From Bacteroidaceae bacterium (GTDB lineage: Bacteria > Bacteroidota > Bacteroidia > Bacteroidales > Bacteroidaceae), in assembly GCA_017470525.1 (NCBI GenBank), contig JAFUYM010000045.1, forward strand, positions 1 to 64,000: a stretch of 64,000 bases of DNA, read 5' to 3'. Position 1 is the stretch's first letter. Every line of letters begins with the position of its first letter. The translations under genes and the position numbers were made by a program. Positions 54,879-64,000 of this stretch are shown here, piece by piece. The notes under the pieces were generated by a model, which had not been told where the DNA came from, did no database searches, and saw nothing but the letters and a program-made list of their open reading frames with translations.

Positions 54879-56147
54879 TTAAGACAGTTTGTGAATCACC
54901 AATCCGCTTCTCAATTTCGGTTCAAACCATGTAGCCTTTGGTGGCATGATGTTGCCCGAATCAGCGATGTCCATGATTTGCTGCATGGTGACGGGATAGA
55001 GTGCCAAAGCAGTCTTCATCTCGCCACTGTCCACACGGCGTTTCAGTTCACCAAGACCACGAAGTCCACCAACGAAGTCAATACGTTTGTCTCGACGCAA
55101 GTCCTTGATGCCCAGAATCTCATCGAGAATCAACTTGGAGGAGATGCTGACATCGAGCACACCTATCGGGTCATTCTCATCATACGTGCCAGGCTTTGCT
55201 TTGAGCGAATACCACTCCCCTTCCAGATACAACGAGAACTCATGCAATTCCTGGGCACGATACTCCACACTACCTTTCTTCTCCACCACGAAGTTCTTCT
55301 CAAGAGCCTTGATGAACTCGGCTGGAGTCAACCCGTTCAAGTCTTTGATGACACGGTTATAGTCGAGAATGGTCAACTGGCTGGCAGGGAAACAAACCGC
55401 CATGAAGTAGTTGTACTCCTCGTCGCCACGATGATTCGGATTCTGCTTTGCCCGTTCTGCACCCACCAAGGCAGCGGCGGCACTACGGTGGTGACCGTCG
55501 GCGATGTAGAGATTCGGCATCTTGGCAAACTCATCGGTGATGGTCTTGATGTCCGCATCGTCGCTCACCACCCAGAGTTTGTGTCCGAAACCATCAATCG
55601 GAGCCACAAAGTCATACTCAGGTGTTGTCTTGGCATACTTGTCAATGAGTTTCAAGAGCACCTCATTGTCGGGATAAGCAAAGAACACAGGCTCGATGTT
55701 CGCATCGTTCACACGCACATGCTTCATGCGGTCTTCCTCCTTGTCGGCACGGGTCAGTTCATGCTTCTTGATGACACCCATCTGGTAGTCACCGCTGTAT
55801 GCCCCCACCACGATACCGTACTGAGTCTTCTCCTTACCACCATTGGCAGGCAGACACGACGTCTGTGCATAGATGTAGTATTGTTCCTTCTCGTCCTGCA
55901 CCAGCCAGCCCTTCTCTTGGAACTTGGCAAACTGACGAGCAGCCTCCTCATACACCCGAGGGTCGTACTCACTCGTCCCAGGCTCGAAGTTAATCTCTGG
56001 TTTGATGATATGATACAGCGACTTCTCGTTGTCGCCTGCCTCAGCACGTGCTTCCTCACTGTCGAGCACATCATACGGGCGACTCTCCACCTCCTCCACA
56101 AACTGCTTCGGAGGGCGCACACCCTTGAAAGGTTTTACAATAGCCAT
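54879..56147 (-). CDS. DUF1015 family protein next to serA/serC
   Basis: A 422-residue cytoplasmic protein. The start MAIVKPFKGVRPP and the motif YIADGHHRSAAAALV near residues 196-210 identify DUF1015. The DGHHR segment resembles the phosphate/nucleotide motif of ParB-fold proteins, which include ADP-dependent serine kinases. It lies downstream of serC and serA on the same strand but has its own promoter (56200). A role in serine metabolism is therefore suggested by motif and position but not shown. Confidence 0.85.
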   Translation of the reverse strand: MAIVKPFKGVRPPKQFVEEVESRPYDVLDSEEARAEAGDNEKSLYHIIKPEINFEPGTSEYDPRVYEEAARQFAKFQEKGWLVQDEKEQYYIYAQTSCLPANGGKEKTQYGIVVGAYSGDYQMGVIKKHELTRADKEEDRMKHVRVNDANIEPVFFAYPDNEVLLKLIDKYAKTTPEYDFVAPIDGFGHKLWVVSDDADIKTITDEFAKMPNLYIADGHHRSAAAALVGAERAKQNPNHRGDEEYNYFMAVCFPASQLTILDYNRVIKDLNGLTPAEFIKALEKNFVVEKKGSVEYRAQELHEFSLYLEGEWYSLKAKPGTYDENDPIGVLDVSISSKLILDEILGIKDLRRDKRIDFVGGLRGLGELKRRVDSGEMKTALALYPVTMQQIMDIADSGNIMPPKATWFEPKLRSGLVIHKLS

Positions 56148-56199
56148 ATTTCAGTTTCGTTTTTAACGATTTACAATTTACATTTTTAGATTGATGCTA

Positions 56200-56207
56200 C
56201 AAAGTTA
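56200..56207 (-). promoter_or_regulatory. DUF1015 gene promoter -7 element inside a hairpin
   Basis: TAACTTTG on the minus strand lies in the 3' arm of the serA terminator hairpin, 52 bases before the ATG at 56147. Confidence 0.65.
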
Positions 56208-56247
56208 GGGCTTTCGTTTGGATTGACCAAATGAAAGCCCTAACTTT
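56201..56247 (-). terminator. Hairpin terminator after serA
   Basis: A 21-bp stem with one G-T pair: 56201-56221 pairs with 56227-56247 around ATTGA. The core is AAAGTTAGGGCTTTC and its complement. The U-tract is weak on the minus strand (short ACTTTG) and better on the plus strand (TTTTGTTTTATT). Confidence 0.75.
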
Positions 56248-56274
56248 TGTTTTATTCCTATGGAAACAGAGGAT

Positions 56275-57195
56275 TTACTTGTTCACTTGGAACTTCGTGA
56301 TGCCCTCCTTGATGTAACCGACAATCTGGTTGGCTGCGGCAAGACCTGCGTTGGTGTTTGCCTCGGCAGTTTGGGCACCCATCTTCTTGGGTGTGGAGAA
56401 GTAGCGACCCTCGAACTTGGCAAAGTCTGCATCTGCATCAGGCTTGATGTCGGTGATGTACTTGAGGTCAGTACGCTCTGCAAGGAGTTCGAGGAGTTCA
56501 GGCTCGTTGATGACTTCCTTGCGGGCAGTGTTGATGAGGATACCACCCTTCTTCATGCTGCCAACGAGTGCCTTGTTGATGCTCTGTTTGGTCTCTGCGG
56601 TGGCAGGGATGTGGAGAGAGACGATGTCGCAAGTCTCGAAGAGTTCTGCCTGAGAAGCAGCGGCATGAACACCGGCTGCCTCGATGACCTCTGCGGGACA
56701 GTAAGCGTCGTAGGCAGACACTTCCATGCCGAAGCCCTTGGCGATGCGAGCCACGTTGCGACCCACGTTACCGAAGGCGAGGATGCCGAGTTTCTTGCCC
56801 ATCAATTCAGAACCAGCCTTGCCGTTGTAGAAGTTGCGAACGGTGAAGACGAGCAGACCGAGCACAAGTTCAGCCACAGCGTTGGCATTCTGACCAGGGG
56901 TGTTCATCACCACCACCTTGTGAGCAGTAGCGGCGTCGAGGTCCACATTGTCGTAGCCAGCACCTGCACGAACCACAATCTTCAGGTTCTTGGCAGCGTC
57001 GAGCACTTCGGCATCGATTTTGTCAGAGCGGATGATGATAGCATCCACGTCAGCCACAGCCTCCAACAACTGTGCCTTCTCTGTATATTTCTCCAAGAGT
57101 GCCAACTCAAAGCCAGCACCTTCAATAATTTCTTTGATTCCATTGACAGCCTGTGCTGCGAATGGTTTTTCTGTAGCAATCAGTACCTTTGCCAT
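56275..57195 (-). CDS. serA: D-3-phosphoglycerate dehydrogenase, short type with Lys for His
   Basis: First step of serine synthesis, NAD-dependent. The start is at the ATG at 57195 (MAKVLIATEKPF), giving 306 residues; an upstream Met adds seven atypical residues. It shows VVRAGAGYDNVDLDAA, the NAD-binding LGILAFGNVGRNVARIAKG and NTARKEVINE. The usual catalytic His context (TPHxGAxT) reads TPKKMGAQT. As I recall, short enzymes of Bacteroidetes and Entamoeba use Lys here, so this is a known variant and not damage. No ACT regulatory domain is present. It follows serC. Confidence 0.94.
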   Translation of the reverse strand: MAKVLIATEKPFAAQAVNGIKEIIEGAGFELALLEKYTEKAQLLEAVADVDAIIIRSDKIDAEVLDAAKNLKIVVRAGAGYDNVDLDAATAHKVVVMNTPGQNANAVAELVLGLLVFTVRNFYNGKAGSELMGKKLGILAFGNVGRNVARIAKGFGMEVSAYDAYCPAEVIEAAGVHAAASQAELFETCDIVSLHIPATAETKQSINKALVGSMKKGGILINTARKEVINEPELLELLAERTDLKYITDIKPDADADFAKFEGRYFSTPKKMGAQTAEANTNAGLAAANQIVGYIKEGITKFQVNK

Positions 57196-57326
57196 TTTTC
57201 TTTTATTTATCAACACGAATTACCATGAATTACCCATGAATTTATCATAAATTGTTTTTCATTAAAAATTCATGAATAATTCGTGGCTAATTCATGGCAA
57301 TTCATGTTAAAAGTTAAACAATCCAA
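57196..57326. repeat. serC-serA gap with inverted 11-bp-phase repeats
   Basis: GAATTA-type words at about 11-base steps on the left (57214-57244) face ATTCATG-type words on the right (57268-57306), giving an imperfect long hairpin between two cotranscribed genes. Confidence 0.5.
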
Positions 57327-58394
57327 TTAGTGTTGAGCCTCAAACTCCTTCATGCACTTCACGAGAGCCTGAACGCCTTCGATAGACATGGCGTTGTAGC
57401 AAGAAGCACGGAAACCACCTACATCGCGGTGACCCTTCACGCCCACCATACCCTGAGAAGTAGCGAACTTCAGGAACTCGTCCTGCAACTCCTGATACTC
57501 GGGCTTCAAGACGAAAGTGAGGTTCATGAGTGAACGGCTGTCCTCCTCGGCTGTGCCGACGAAGAGTTTGTTGCGGTCAATTTCGTTGTAAACGATTTCA
57601 GCACGCTGCTTAGCCAACTTCTCCATTGCCTCCACACCACCGTGAGCCTTCATGTAGCGGAGGTTCATCAGGGCTGAGTAGATGGGCACTACAGGAGGTG
57701 TGTTGAACATGGAACCCTTCTTCACATGAGTGCGATAGTCAAGCATCGTTGGGATGTAGCGAGACACCTTGCCGAGTGCGTCTTCCTTCACGATGACGAA
57801 GGTGAGACCTGCCATGGCGAGGTTCTTCTGAGCACCACCATAAATCATGGCGTACTTGCTCACATCCACAGGACGGCTGAAGATGTCGGAAGACATGTCG
57901 GCAATCACAGGGATGGGAGAGTCGAGGTCTTCACGGAGTTCTGTTCCGTAAATCGTGTTGTTAGATGTGATGTGCAGATAATCTGCATCTGTAGGAATCT
58001 CAAAGTTACGTGGAATGTAGGTGAAGTTCTTGTCGGCAGAAGAAGCCACTTCCACCACCTCACCAAATGCCTTGGCTTCCTTCTCAGCCTTGGTTGCCCA
58101 AACACCTGTGTTCAGGTAGGCAGCCTTCTTCTCAAGGAAGTTGTAAGGAACCATGCAGAACTCAAGACTTGCACCGCCACCGAGGAAGAGCACGGAGTAA
58201 CCCTCTGGAATGTTGAGAAGTTCCTTGAAGAGTGCTACTGCTTCGTCCACTACTGGCTGGAAATCCTTGGCACGGTGGCTGATTTCCATCAAAGAAAGTC
58301 CTGACCCGTTGAAATCAAGACAAGCCTGTGCAGTCTGTTCAATTACCTCACGAGGGAGGATTGATGGTCCTGCATTGAAATTGTACTTTTTCAT
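57327..58394 (-). CDS. serC: Phosphoserine aminotransferase
   Basis: A 355-residue PLP enzyme converting 3-phosphohydroxypyruvate to phosphoserine; a related B6 step is also known for the family. It shows [12 protein letters not shown] at the start, GGGASLEF near residue 75, and the PLP lysine in [12 protein letters not shown] near residues 190-201. The C-terminal [11 protein letters not shown] binds substrate. It is the first gene of the serC-serA transcript behind the promoter at 58477. Confidence 0.96.
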   Translation of the reverse strand: MKKYNFNAGPSILPREVIEQTAQACLDFNGSGLSLMEISHRAKDFQPVVDEAVALFKELLNIPEGYSVLFLGGGASLEFCMVPYNFLEKKAAYLNTGVWATKAEKEAKAFGEVVEVASSADKNFTYIPRNFEIPTDADYLHITSNNTIYGTELREDLDSPIPVIADMSSDIFSRPVDVSKYAMIYGGAQKNLAMAGLTFVIVKEDALGKVSRYIPTMLDYRTHVKKGSMFNTPPVVPIYSALMNLRYMKAHGGVEAMEKLAKQRAEIVYNEIDRNKLFVGTAEEDSRSLMNLTFVLKPEYQELQDEFLKFATSQGMVGVKGHRDVGGFRASCYNAMSIEGVQALVKCMKEFEAQH

Positions 58395-58476
58395 TTTGAT
58401 GTTATTGTTAGATAAATGATATTTCGCTTATCATATAAAAATGAGCGCATTCTTCTTTTTACCCTTTTTTCGGAAT

Positions 58477-58485
58477 GCAAAATTA
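58477..58485 (-). promoter_or_regulatory. serC promoter -7 element
   Basis: TAATTTTGC on the minus strand, about 83 bases before the serC start. Confidence 0.7.
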
Positions 58486-58654
58486 CTAATAAATCCGTAA
58501 ACAACTAACAACCTGCACACTTTTTATGTTCAAAAACATGAAAAATGGTACTTCCCCTACTAAATTGGTACATCCACGTTGCAGTTAGCCTCCCAGAACA
58601 CGAACCATCATCATCAGCCACCACACATCATCCTCTCCCCGTCGCGCCCACAGA

Positions 58655-58746
58655 CGTAATTACGATGCAGGGCGTGACGTAATTACAATGCAAGGCACGA
58701 TGTAATTACGATGCAGGGCACAACGAAACAGCAATAGTGAGCACAA
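58655..58746. repeat. 23-bp-period tandem repeats (locus 5)
   Basis: CGTAATTAC or TGTAATTAC starts at 58655, 58678 and 58701, and a degenerate fourth unit starts at 58724, all exactly 23 apart. Each of the first three contains the 8-bp palindrome GTAATTAC and a GCARGGC word. The rest of the 382-base gap between corA and serC (58395-58776) holds only the serC promoter. Confidence 0.9.
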
Positions 58747-58776
58747 CAGAATTGGGGTGAAAAACGCACGGAAAAC

Positions 58777-59703
58777 CTACAGCCAGTTCTTCTTCCTGAA
58801 CCACAAGAGCGAAACCGCCGTGCTGACTACACAGGCGATAATAGCGATGGGAAATCCCCACTTCCACTGCTCCATTCCGTTGATGAGGTTCATGCCGAAC
58901 ATGGAGGTGATGAAGGTCGGGAAGAGGATAATCATGTTGAGCGAGGTAAGCAATCGCATCACCGTGTTCATGTTATTATTGATAATGTTCGCGTAGGTGT
59001 CCATGGTCGAGTCGAGGATGTTGATGTAGATGGCAGTCGTCTCTCGTGCCTGATTCATCTCGATATTCACGTCCTCGATGAGTTCGGCATCCAGTTCATC
59101 AACAGGCAGACGGAACTTCAACTTGCTCAGCAGCGACTCGTTGCCACGAATAGACGTGCCAAAATAAGTGAGCGAGTCTTGCAGACGCGACAGATTAATA
59201 AGGTCTTTGTTGTCAATATGCTTGTCAAGGTCACGTTTCGCCTTTTCTATGATGCCGTTCACTTGTTTCAGATACTTCAGATACCACACCGAAGCACTCA
59301 AGAAGAGGCGGAACACCAAATCGGCAGCATCGGTAAATCCCTCTGCACGGCGCATCTGATGGTTCACAAAGTCGAGCATCATCCGTGTCTCCTGATTGCA
59401 GATGGTGATGATTTTATCTCCCTTCAGCACAATACCCAACGGAATGGTTGTGTAGGGGCTGCGCGAGGTCACGCTCTTCAAGTGAGGAATACGCAAGATA
59501 ATCATGAGCCACCCTTCGTCCATGTCGTAACGGGCACGCTCGTCGGCATCCGAAACGTCGTCCATGAAGTAGTCGGGCATGCCCAGTTCCTGCTCCAAGA
59601 AATCCTTGTCTTCATCCACTGGGCACGTCACTTGTACCCAGCAATTTGGCTCCCAAGCATCAATATGCTTGATGCCACCATTAAAATTCCAGAATGTTCG
59701 CAT
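58777..59703 (-). CDS. corA: CorA-like divalent cation transporter
   Basis: A 308-residue protein of the CorA fold. A large cytoplasmic N-terminal domain and a long helix lead to two C-terminal TM segments. The signature GMN motif is seen as MFGMNL near residues 269-274 at the end of TM1 and is followed by NGMEQWKWGF. It takes up Mg or Co ions. The gene is preceded by an unusually long leader (see 59704), which may control it. Confidence 0.92.
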   Translation of the reverse strand: MRTFWNFNGGIKHIDAWEPNCWVQVTCPVDEDKDFLEQELGMPDYFMDDVSDADERARYDMDEGWLMIILRIPHLKSVTSRSPYTTIPLGIVLKGDKIITICNQETRMMLDFVNHQMRRAEGFTDAADLVFRLFLSASVWYLKYLKQVNGIIEKAKRDLDKHIDNKDLINLSRLQDSLTYFGTSIRGNESLLSKLKFRLPVDELDAELIEDVNIEMNQARETTAIYINILDSTMDTYANIINNNMNTVMRLLTSLNMIILFPTFITSMFGMNLINGMEQWKWGFPIAIIACVVSTAVSLLWFRKKNWL

Positions 59704-59902
59704 AGTTGTCTTCTGAATCTTTGCTTTTTTGTCGATGTAGAATAATACAAAAATCGGGGCAAAGACTCATGGCAACTCCGCGTGAGAGGTGAGTCTTATC
59801 CCAGGCACATTGTACTATTCGCCGGATAATCGTCCATAGTTGTTTTGATTAATTAATACTCTCTTTATTTGCGACTTCATGACACCATGCCTGAAATCGT
59901 GT
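59704..59902 (-). promoter_or_regulatory. Long structured 5' leader of corA
   Basis: About 190 transcribed bases lie between the promoter at 59903 and the corA ATG. A stem pairs AAGACTCA with TGAGTCTT across a 20-base loop, followed by a C-rich then T-rich stretch (CCCCGATTTTTG). It could be a metal-responsive leader, but it matches no riboswitch family I could confirm by eye. Confidence 0.4.
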
Positions 59903-59911
59903 GCAAAGGTA
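59903..59911 (-). promoter_or_regulatory. corA promoter -7 element
   Basis: TACCTTTGC on the minus strand, just downstream of the uxaB terminator. Confidence 0.75.
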
Positions 59912-59926
59912 GGAAAATAAATTAAA

Positions 59927-59965
59927 ACAATGTGCCTACAATTAAAAAAATTGCAGGCACATTGT
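59927..59965 (-). terminator. Terminator after uxaB
   Basis: 59927-59943 (ACAATGTGCCTACAATT) pairs with 59949-59965 except for one mismatch; on the minus strand it is followed by TTTTAATTTATTTT. A further copy of the AGGCACATTGT arm occurs near 59804 in the corA leader. Confidence 0.8.
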
Positions 59966-59985
59966 CTATTTTTCTTTACAAAACG

Positions 59986-61464
59986 CTACAAAATGGTCTT
60001 TACTGCCTCCAACATACCCTTTTCCTGAATAAGATCGAGGTCTTTCTTCACAAGAGCAGTCAAGCCTGGAACGGTCTCATTGAGGTTTTCCTTCCAGATG
60101 TTCTCGGCAGCGAGCACACCTTCTGCCACTTTCTGCGTATCGCCTGTTGCCCAGAGGTCTTTGAGCAACTGCATGATTTCGGGTGCATCGTTGGGCTCGA
60201 TAGGAGCGCCGTCGGCACGGGTGCCCCCTTTGTAGTAGGTGATGATGGCAGCAAGACCGAACACAAGACCCTGTGGGAGTTCGCCTTTGCGCTGCAGATA
60301 CACCTTCACGCCCGGCAGGTCGCGGGTCTCATACTTGGGGAAGGAGTTGAGCATGATGCTCGTCACCTGATGGTCAACGTATGGGTTGTTGAAACGCTCC
60401 AGCACGTCAGTGGCAAACTGCTGCAACTCTTCCATCGGCAGGTTGAGTGTCTGCATGAGTTCGTCGAACTGCACCTTGTGGATGTACTTGCCCACCACTG
60501 CGTCGTTGCAGGCATCACGCACGATGTTGATGCCGTTCAGGTAAGCCACAGGAGACAGCACCGTGTGAGGACCATTCAGCAAGGTCACCTTGCGCTCGTG
60601 ATATGGCTTCTCGCTGGGAGCAATCAGCACGTTCAAGCCAGCCTTCTCGGCAGGGAACTCTGTCTTGAGGTCGTCGATGTCCATGTTCTCAGGCTTCTCA
60701 ATCACCCAAAGATGGAAGGCTTCACCCTGCACGACGAGGTTGTCGGCATAGCAGACCTTCTGCTGAATCTCGGCAATCTCCTTGCGTGGGAAGCCCGGCA
60801 CGATGCGGTCAACGAGGGTTGCGCACACATAATTATATTGAGTGAACCACTCCTTGAAGGCGGCATAGTCGGCTCCGAAGTCGTCCTTCCAGAGTTCGAT
60901 GTATTTGTAGATGCAGTCTTTCAGATGGTGACCATTCAAGAAAATCAACTCACAAGGCATGATGATGAGTCCTTTGTCGGCAGCGCCGTTGAAGGTCTTG
61001 AAACGACGATAGAGCAACTGCGTGAGTTTGCCCGGATAGGAAGAGGCTGGAGCGTCGGTGAACTTGCACTCGGGGTCGAAGGCGATACCAGCCTCGGTGG
61101 TGTTCGAGATGACGAAGCGAATCTCTGGCTGCTCTGCCAATGCCATGAATGCCTGATTCTGGCTGTAAGGATTGAGGGCACGGCTGATGCTGTCGATGCG
61201 TGTGAGGGAATTGACCTTCTCACCATTCAGACGACCTTGCAGGTTGACATGATAAAGACAATCCTGACCATTGAGCCAATCGACCATACCGCGCTCGATG
61301 GGCTGAACAACCACCACAGAAGAGTTGAAGTCGGTCTTCTGGTTCATGTTGTAGATAATCCAGTCAACAAAGCAACGGAGGAAATTACCCTCGCCAAACT
61401 GGATGATTCTCTCGGGTGCATGGCTCTTCGGAGCCGTGCGAGCGTTCAATGCTTTAAGTGCCAT
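59986..61464 (-). CDS. uxaB: Tagaturonate reductase (altronate oxidoreductase)
   Basis: A 492-residue NAD-dependent enzyme of the mannitol dehydrogenase superfamily that reduces tagaturonate to altronate in galacturonate breakdown. It shows IIQFGEGNFLRCFVDWI near residues 20-36 (cofactor-binding start), VISNTTEAGI near residue 116, TLVDRIVPGFP and the catalytic region VTLLNGPHTVLSP near residues 293-305, containing the NGxHT pattern. It fits the pectin-degrading capacity suggested by the PL11 lyase. The valS stop lies 27 bases upstream on the same strand. Confidence 0.93.
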   Translation of the reverse strand: MALKALNARTAPKSHAPERIIQFGEGNFLRCFVDWIIYNMNQKTDFNSSVVVVQPIERGMVDWLNGQDCLYHVNLQGRLNGEKVNSLTRIDSISRALNPYSQNQAFMALAEQPEIRFVISNTTEAGIAFDPECKFTDAPASSYPGKLTQLLYRRFKTFNGAADKGLIIMPCELIFLNGHHLKDCIYKYIELWKDDFGADYAAFKEWFTQYNYVCATLVDRIVPGFPRKEIAEIQQKVCYADNLVVQGEAFHLWVIEKPENMDIDDLKTEFPAEKAGLNVLIAPSEKPYHERKVTLLNGPHTVLSPVAYLNGINIVRDACNDAVVGKYIHKVQFDELMQTLNLPMEELQQFATDVLERFNNPYVDHQVTSIMLNSFPKYETRDLPGVKVYLQRKGELPQGLVFGLAAIITYYKGGTRADGAPIEPNDAPEIMQLLKDLWATGDTQKVAEGVLAAENIWKENLNETVPGLTALVKKDLDLIQEKGMLEAVKTIL

Positions 61465-61491
61465 AGACTTGATAATTAGTTCGTTAATTAC

Positions 61492-64000
61492 TTACTTCTT
61501 CAATTTTGCGATGCTTTCCGTCAGGGCGGCAATCTTGGTTTCGGCATCGCTTTGCTTCTTGCGTTCCAGTTCCACCACCTGTGCAGGTGCATTTGCCACG
61601 AAACGCTCGTTGCTCAGTTTCTTCTGCACACCGATGAGGAACCCTTGCAGATGCTTCAACTCTGCCTCCATCTTGGCGATTTCAGCCTCTGTGTCGATGA
61701 GGTTGCCCAACTGCACGGCATATTCCGTCGTGCCAATCAGGAAAGCCGAAGTGCCGTCACTCTTTGTCTGAACATACTGAATGTCAGCCAGCGAAGCCAT
61801 CTTCTTGATGACAGGACCGAGGGCAGGACACTTGGTCACATTGCGGTCATCAGCACCTTGAAGCACCACTTCGAGAGTGAGCGGCTCACGTGGTGAGATG
61901 TTCTTGCTCTGACGAACGGCACGGACACCCGAAATCACCTGCTTTGCCTCCTCATACTGAGCAATCAACTGCTTGTCAGCCTCTGTCGGAGCATCGAGAA
62001 TGAGCGTATCGACCATGATGCTCTCGCCGTCCTTCCGCTCTGCAATGTGTTGATACAACTCCTCCGTAATGAACGGCATGAACGGATGAATCATCTTCAT
62101 CAACTGCTCGAAGAATCCGAGTGTTGCCTTGTAAGTCGCAGCATCAATCGGAGCCTGATAGGCTGGCTTAATCATCTCCAGATACCAACCCGAGAACTCA
62201 TCCGTAAACAGTTTGAACACAGCCATCAAAGCCTCGTTCAGACGATACTTCGTGTACAGATTATTCACATCAGCCAATGTCGTCTTGATGACAGCCTCCA
62301 TCCATGCGATGGTCTTTTTGTTCTCTTTCGGCTGTTCGAGGTCTTCCTTCACCTCCCAACCCTGCACCAGACGGAACGCATTCCAGATCTTGTTGCAGAA
62401 GGCAGCACCCTGCTGACAGAGTTGCTCGTCGAAAAGAATATCGTTGCCTGCAGGAGCAGACAGCAGCATGCCCATGCGCACACCATCCGCACCATACTTG
62501 TCAATCAAGCCCAGCGGGTCGGGCGAATTGCCGAGCGACTTCGACATCTTCCTGCCCAACTTGTCACGTACCACACCCGTGAAATACACGTTGCGGAAAG
62601 GCACATCCTTCATATACTCCTCACCAGCCATAATCATGCGAGCCACCCAGAAGAAAATGATGTCGGGAGCCGTCACGAGGTCGCAGGTAGGATAATAGTA
62701 GTTGATCTCCTCATTGCCGGGGTTGTTGATGCCGTCGAAGAGAGAAATAGGCCAAAGCCATGAAGAGAACCACGTGTCGAGTGCATCTTCATCGTGACGG
62801 AGTTGGTCAGCGGTGATGTTCTCATAACCAGGAATCTTCTTGGCTTCCTCCAAAGCCTCTTCCTGCGTGAGAGCCACCACATACTTTTCCTCCTCATCCT
62901 CAGCCGTTGGCAGGAAATAAGCAGGAATGCGGTGTCCCCACCACAACTGGCGACTGATGCACCAGTCCTGAATGTTCTCCATCCAGTTGCGGTAGGTGTT
63001 CACATATTTCGTCGGATAGAACTTAATCTTACCTTCCAACACTGGTGGCAAAGCAATATCGGCAAAGTGCTTCATCGAGAGAAACCACTGCTTGCACAGA
63101 CGAGGCTCCACAGCCGTGTCTTGGTTGCGCTCCGAATAGCCCACCTTGTTGTCATAGTCCTCAATCTTCTCCATCAAGCCAGCCTTCTGCAAGTCGATGG
63201 CAATCTGCTTGCGCACATCCATTCTGTCCATGCCCACATACAGCCCTGCCTCTTCCGAGAGCGTACCGTCAGGATTGAAGATGTCAATCGTTTCGAGGTT
63301 ATGCGCCTTACCCAAAGCATAGTCATTCACATCGTGAGCAGGAGTCACCTTCAGACAGCCCGTACCGAACTCAATGTCCACATAGCGGTCTTCAATCACA
63401 GGAATCACCCTGTTCACCAGCGGCACAATCACCTTATGTCCCCTCAGCCATTGGTTCTTCGGGTCTTTCGGATTGATACACATGGCAGTATCGCCCATGA
63501 TGGTCTCTGGACGAGTCGTAGCCACCACAGCATAGTAGCCCTTCGCATCCTTATGAATGATGTTGCCCTCCTTCTCCAACTCGTCAATCGACACCTTGCC
63601 TCCTATCGAAGTCAGATTCTCGGGGTCAGCCACATAATACTTCAAATGATACAGATGGCTTTTCTCCTCCCTGTAAATCACCTCTTCCGTCGAGAGCACC
63701 GTCTGCGCCTTGGGATCCCAGTTCACCATACGGAGACCACGATAAATCAGCCCCTTCTTGTAGAGGTCCACAAACACCTTCAGCACACTCTCGCTACGCT
63801 TCTCATCCATCGTGAAAGCCGTTCTGTCCCAGTCGCACGAAGCACCCAGACGACGCAACTGCTTCAAGATGATGCCACCATGCTCGTCTGTCCATGCCCA
63901 CGCATGTTTCAAGAACTCTTCGCGACTCAGGTCACGCTTCTTGATGCCCTGCTCCGCCAGACGGTTCACCACCTTCGCCTCCGTAGCAATCGACGCATGG
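61492..64000 (-). CDS. valS: Valyl-tRNA synthetase, N-terminal part beyond the window
   Basis: A class I synthetase. The frame is still open at position 64000, reading [14 protein letters not shown] at the edge, so the window holds about 835 C-terminal residues and lacks the start and the HIGH motif. Visible are the editing-domain segments ([16 protein letters not shown], the TTRPE motif), the [12 protein letters not shown] region, the KMSKS loop in [14 protein letters not shown], the anticodon-binding domain, and a C-terminal coiled coil ending [10 protein letters not shown] typical of ValRS. It is an essential enzyme charging tRNA-Val. Confidence 0.96.
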   Translation of the reverse strand, partial: HASIATEAKVVNRLAEQGIKKRDLSREEFLKHAWAWTDEHGGIILKQLRRLGASCDWDRTAFTMDEKRSESVLKVFVDLYKKGLIYRGLRMVNWDPKAQTVLSTEEVIYREEKSHLYHLKYYVADPENLTSIGGKVSIDELEKEGNIIHKDAKGYYAVVATTRPETIMGDTAMCINPKDPKNQWLRGHKVIVPLVNRVIPVIEDRYVDIEFGTGCLKVTPAHDVNDYALGKAHNLETIDIFNPDGTLSEEAGLYVGMDRMDVRKQIAIDLQKAGLMEKIEDYDNKVGYSERNQDTAVEPRLCKQWFLSMKHFADIALPPVLEGKIKFYPTKYVNTYRNWMENIQDWCISRQLWWGHRIPAYFLPTAEDEEEKYVVALTQEEALEEAKKIPGYENITADQLRHDEDALDTWFSSWLWPISLFDGINNPGNEEINYYYPTCDLVTAPDIIFFWVARMIMAGEEYMKDVPFRNVYFTGVVRDKLGRKMSKSLGNSPDPLGLIDKYGADGVRMGMLLSAPAGNDILFDEQLCQQGAAFCNKIWNAFRLVQGWEVKEDLEQPKENKKTIAWMEAVIKTTLADVNNLYTKYRLNEALMAVFKLFTDEFSGWYLEMIKPAYQAPIDAATYKATLGFFEQLMKMIHPFMPFITEELYQHIAERKDGESIMVDTLILDAPTEADKQLIAQYEEAKQVISGVRAVRQSKNISPREPLTLEVVLQGADDRNVTKCPALGPVIKKMASLADIQYVQTKSDGTSAFLIGTTEYAVQLGNLIDTEAEIAKMEAELKHLQGFLIGVQKKLSNERFVANAPAQVVELERKKQSDAETKIAALTESIAKLKK

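Noticed and set aside
54711-56189. 492-codon open frame antisense to the DUF1015 gene
   Set aside because: Shadow of a well-supported gene; composition is unlike a real protein and there is no start context.
56275-57195. SerA inactivated by loss of the catalytic His
   Set aside because: The Lys at this position is, as I recall, the normal state of the short PGDH type found in Bacteroidetes and Entamoeba.
59704-59902. yybP-ykoY manganese riboswitch before corA
   Set aside because: Only a weak match to the 3' part; the conserved GGGGAGTAG-like 5' part is not present.
59932-61479. 515-codon open frame antisense to uxaB
   Set aside because: Shadow frame covering almost the whole uxaB gene, with no family motif.

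Overview
The window looks like a chromosomal segment of a Prevotella-like member of the Bacteroidales. The evidence is the repeated Bacteroidetes-type promoter element (TAnnTTTG, often TAACTTTGC or TACCTTTGC) upstream of many genes on both strands, the near absence of Shine-Dalgarno sites, and families typical of the group (DUF4837, DUF4270, a short one-domain glycogen synthase, a His-less short SerA, YhcH/YiaL, PL11 rhamnogalacturonan lyase). No rRNA, tRNA, CRISPR array, prophage or intact transposase was seen.

Layout. 1-3 kb: a frameshifted secreted TPR gene and a secreted protein made of 25-residue repeats. 3-4.1 kb: a gene-poor stretch full of repeats. 4.2-15 kb: housekeeping genes on the + strand (glyA, rlmN, a DUF4837 lipoprotein, a PdxA-like protein without its metal histidines, an LPG-flippase-like protein, a BamA/TamA-type barrel, aspS, a WalJ-like hydrolase). 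15-20 kb: GT5 glycogen synthase-like protein, DUF4270 lipoprotein, a J-domain protein and a 5'-nucleotidase-type phosphoesterase. 20-27 kb: an RND efflux operon (adaptor, pump, outer-membrane factor, then DUF2752) divergent from an AraC-type regulator. 27-35 kb: a lipoprotein, PL11 lyase, AddB-like nuclease, ribonuclease Z, a MINPP-type phosphatase and a basic Met/Arg/Gly-rich secreted protein.

35.7-45.8 kb is the accessory region. It begins with a PIN-toxin pair whose toxin carries a nonsense codon, flanked by two copies of a promoter-plus-palindrome element. Next come a 23-bp-period inverted repeat array and a probable pseudoknotted leader RNA. After these lies a visibly A+T-rich run of eight same-strand genes: a four-TM protein, a P-loop GTPase, three membrane-anchored proteins sharing a small sensor-like N-terminal domain, a retropepsin-like lipoprotein, a DUF6804 protein and a Cys-rich two-TM protein. 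I could not match it to a named system, and it is the best candidate here for something undescribed.

45.8-64 kb is mostly minus-strand metabolism: MATE transporter, DUF6057-like membrane protein, glgB, YhcH, inositol monophosphatase, a MORN-repeat protein, PI-PLC, YigZ, a DUF1015 gene behind serC-serA, corA, tagaturonate reductase (uxaB) and the 3' part of valS, which runs off the end.

A theme across the window is a family of intergenic tandem repeats. They share an exact 23-bp period at five loci although the unit sequence differs from locus to locus; several units are perfect dyads and at least one doubles as a terminator hairpin.
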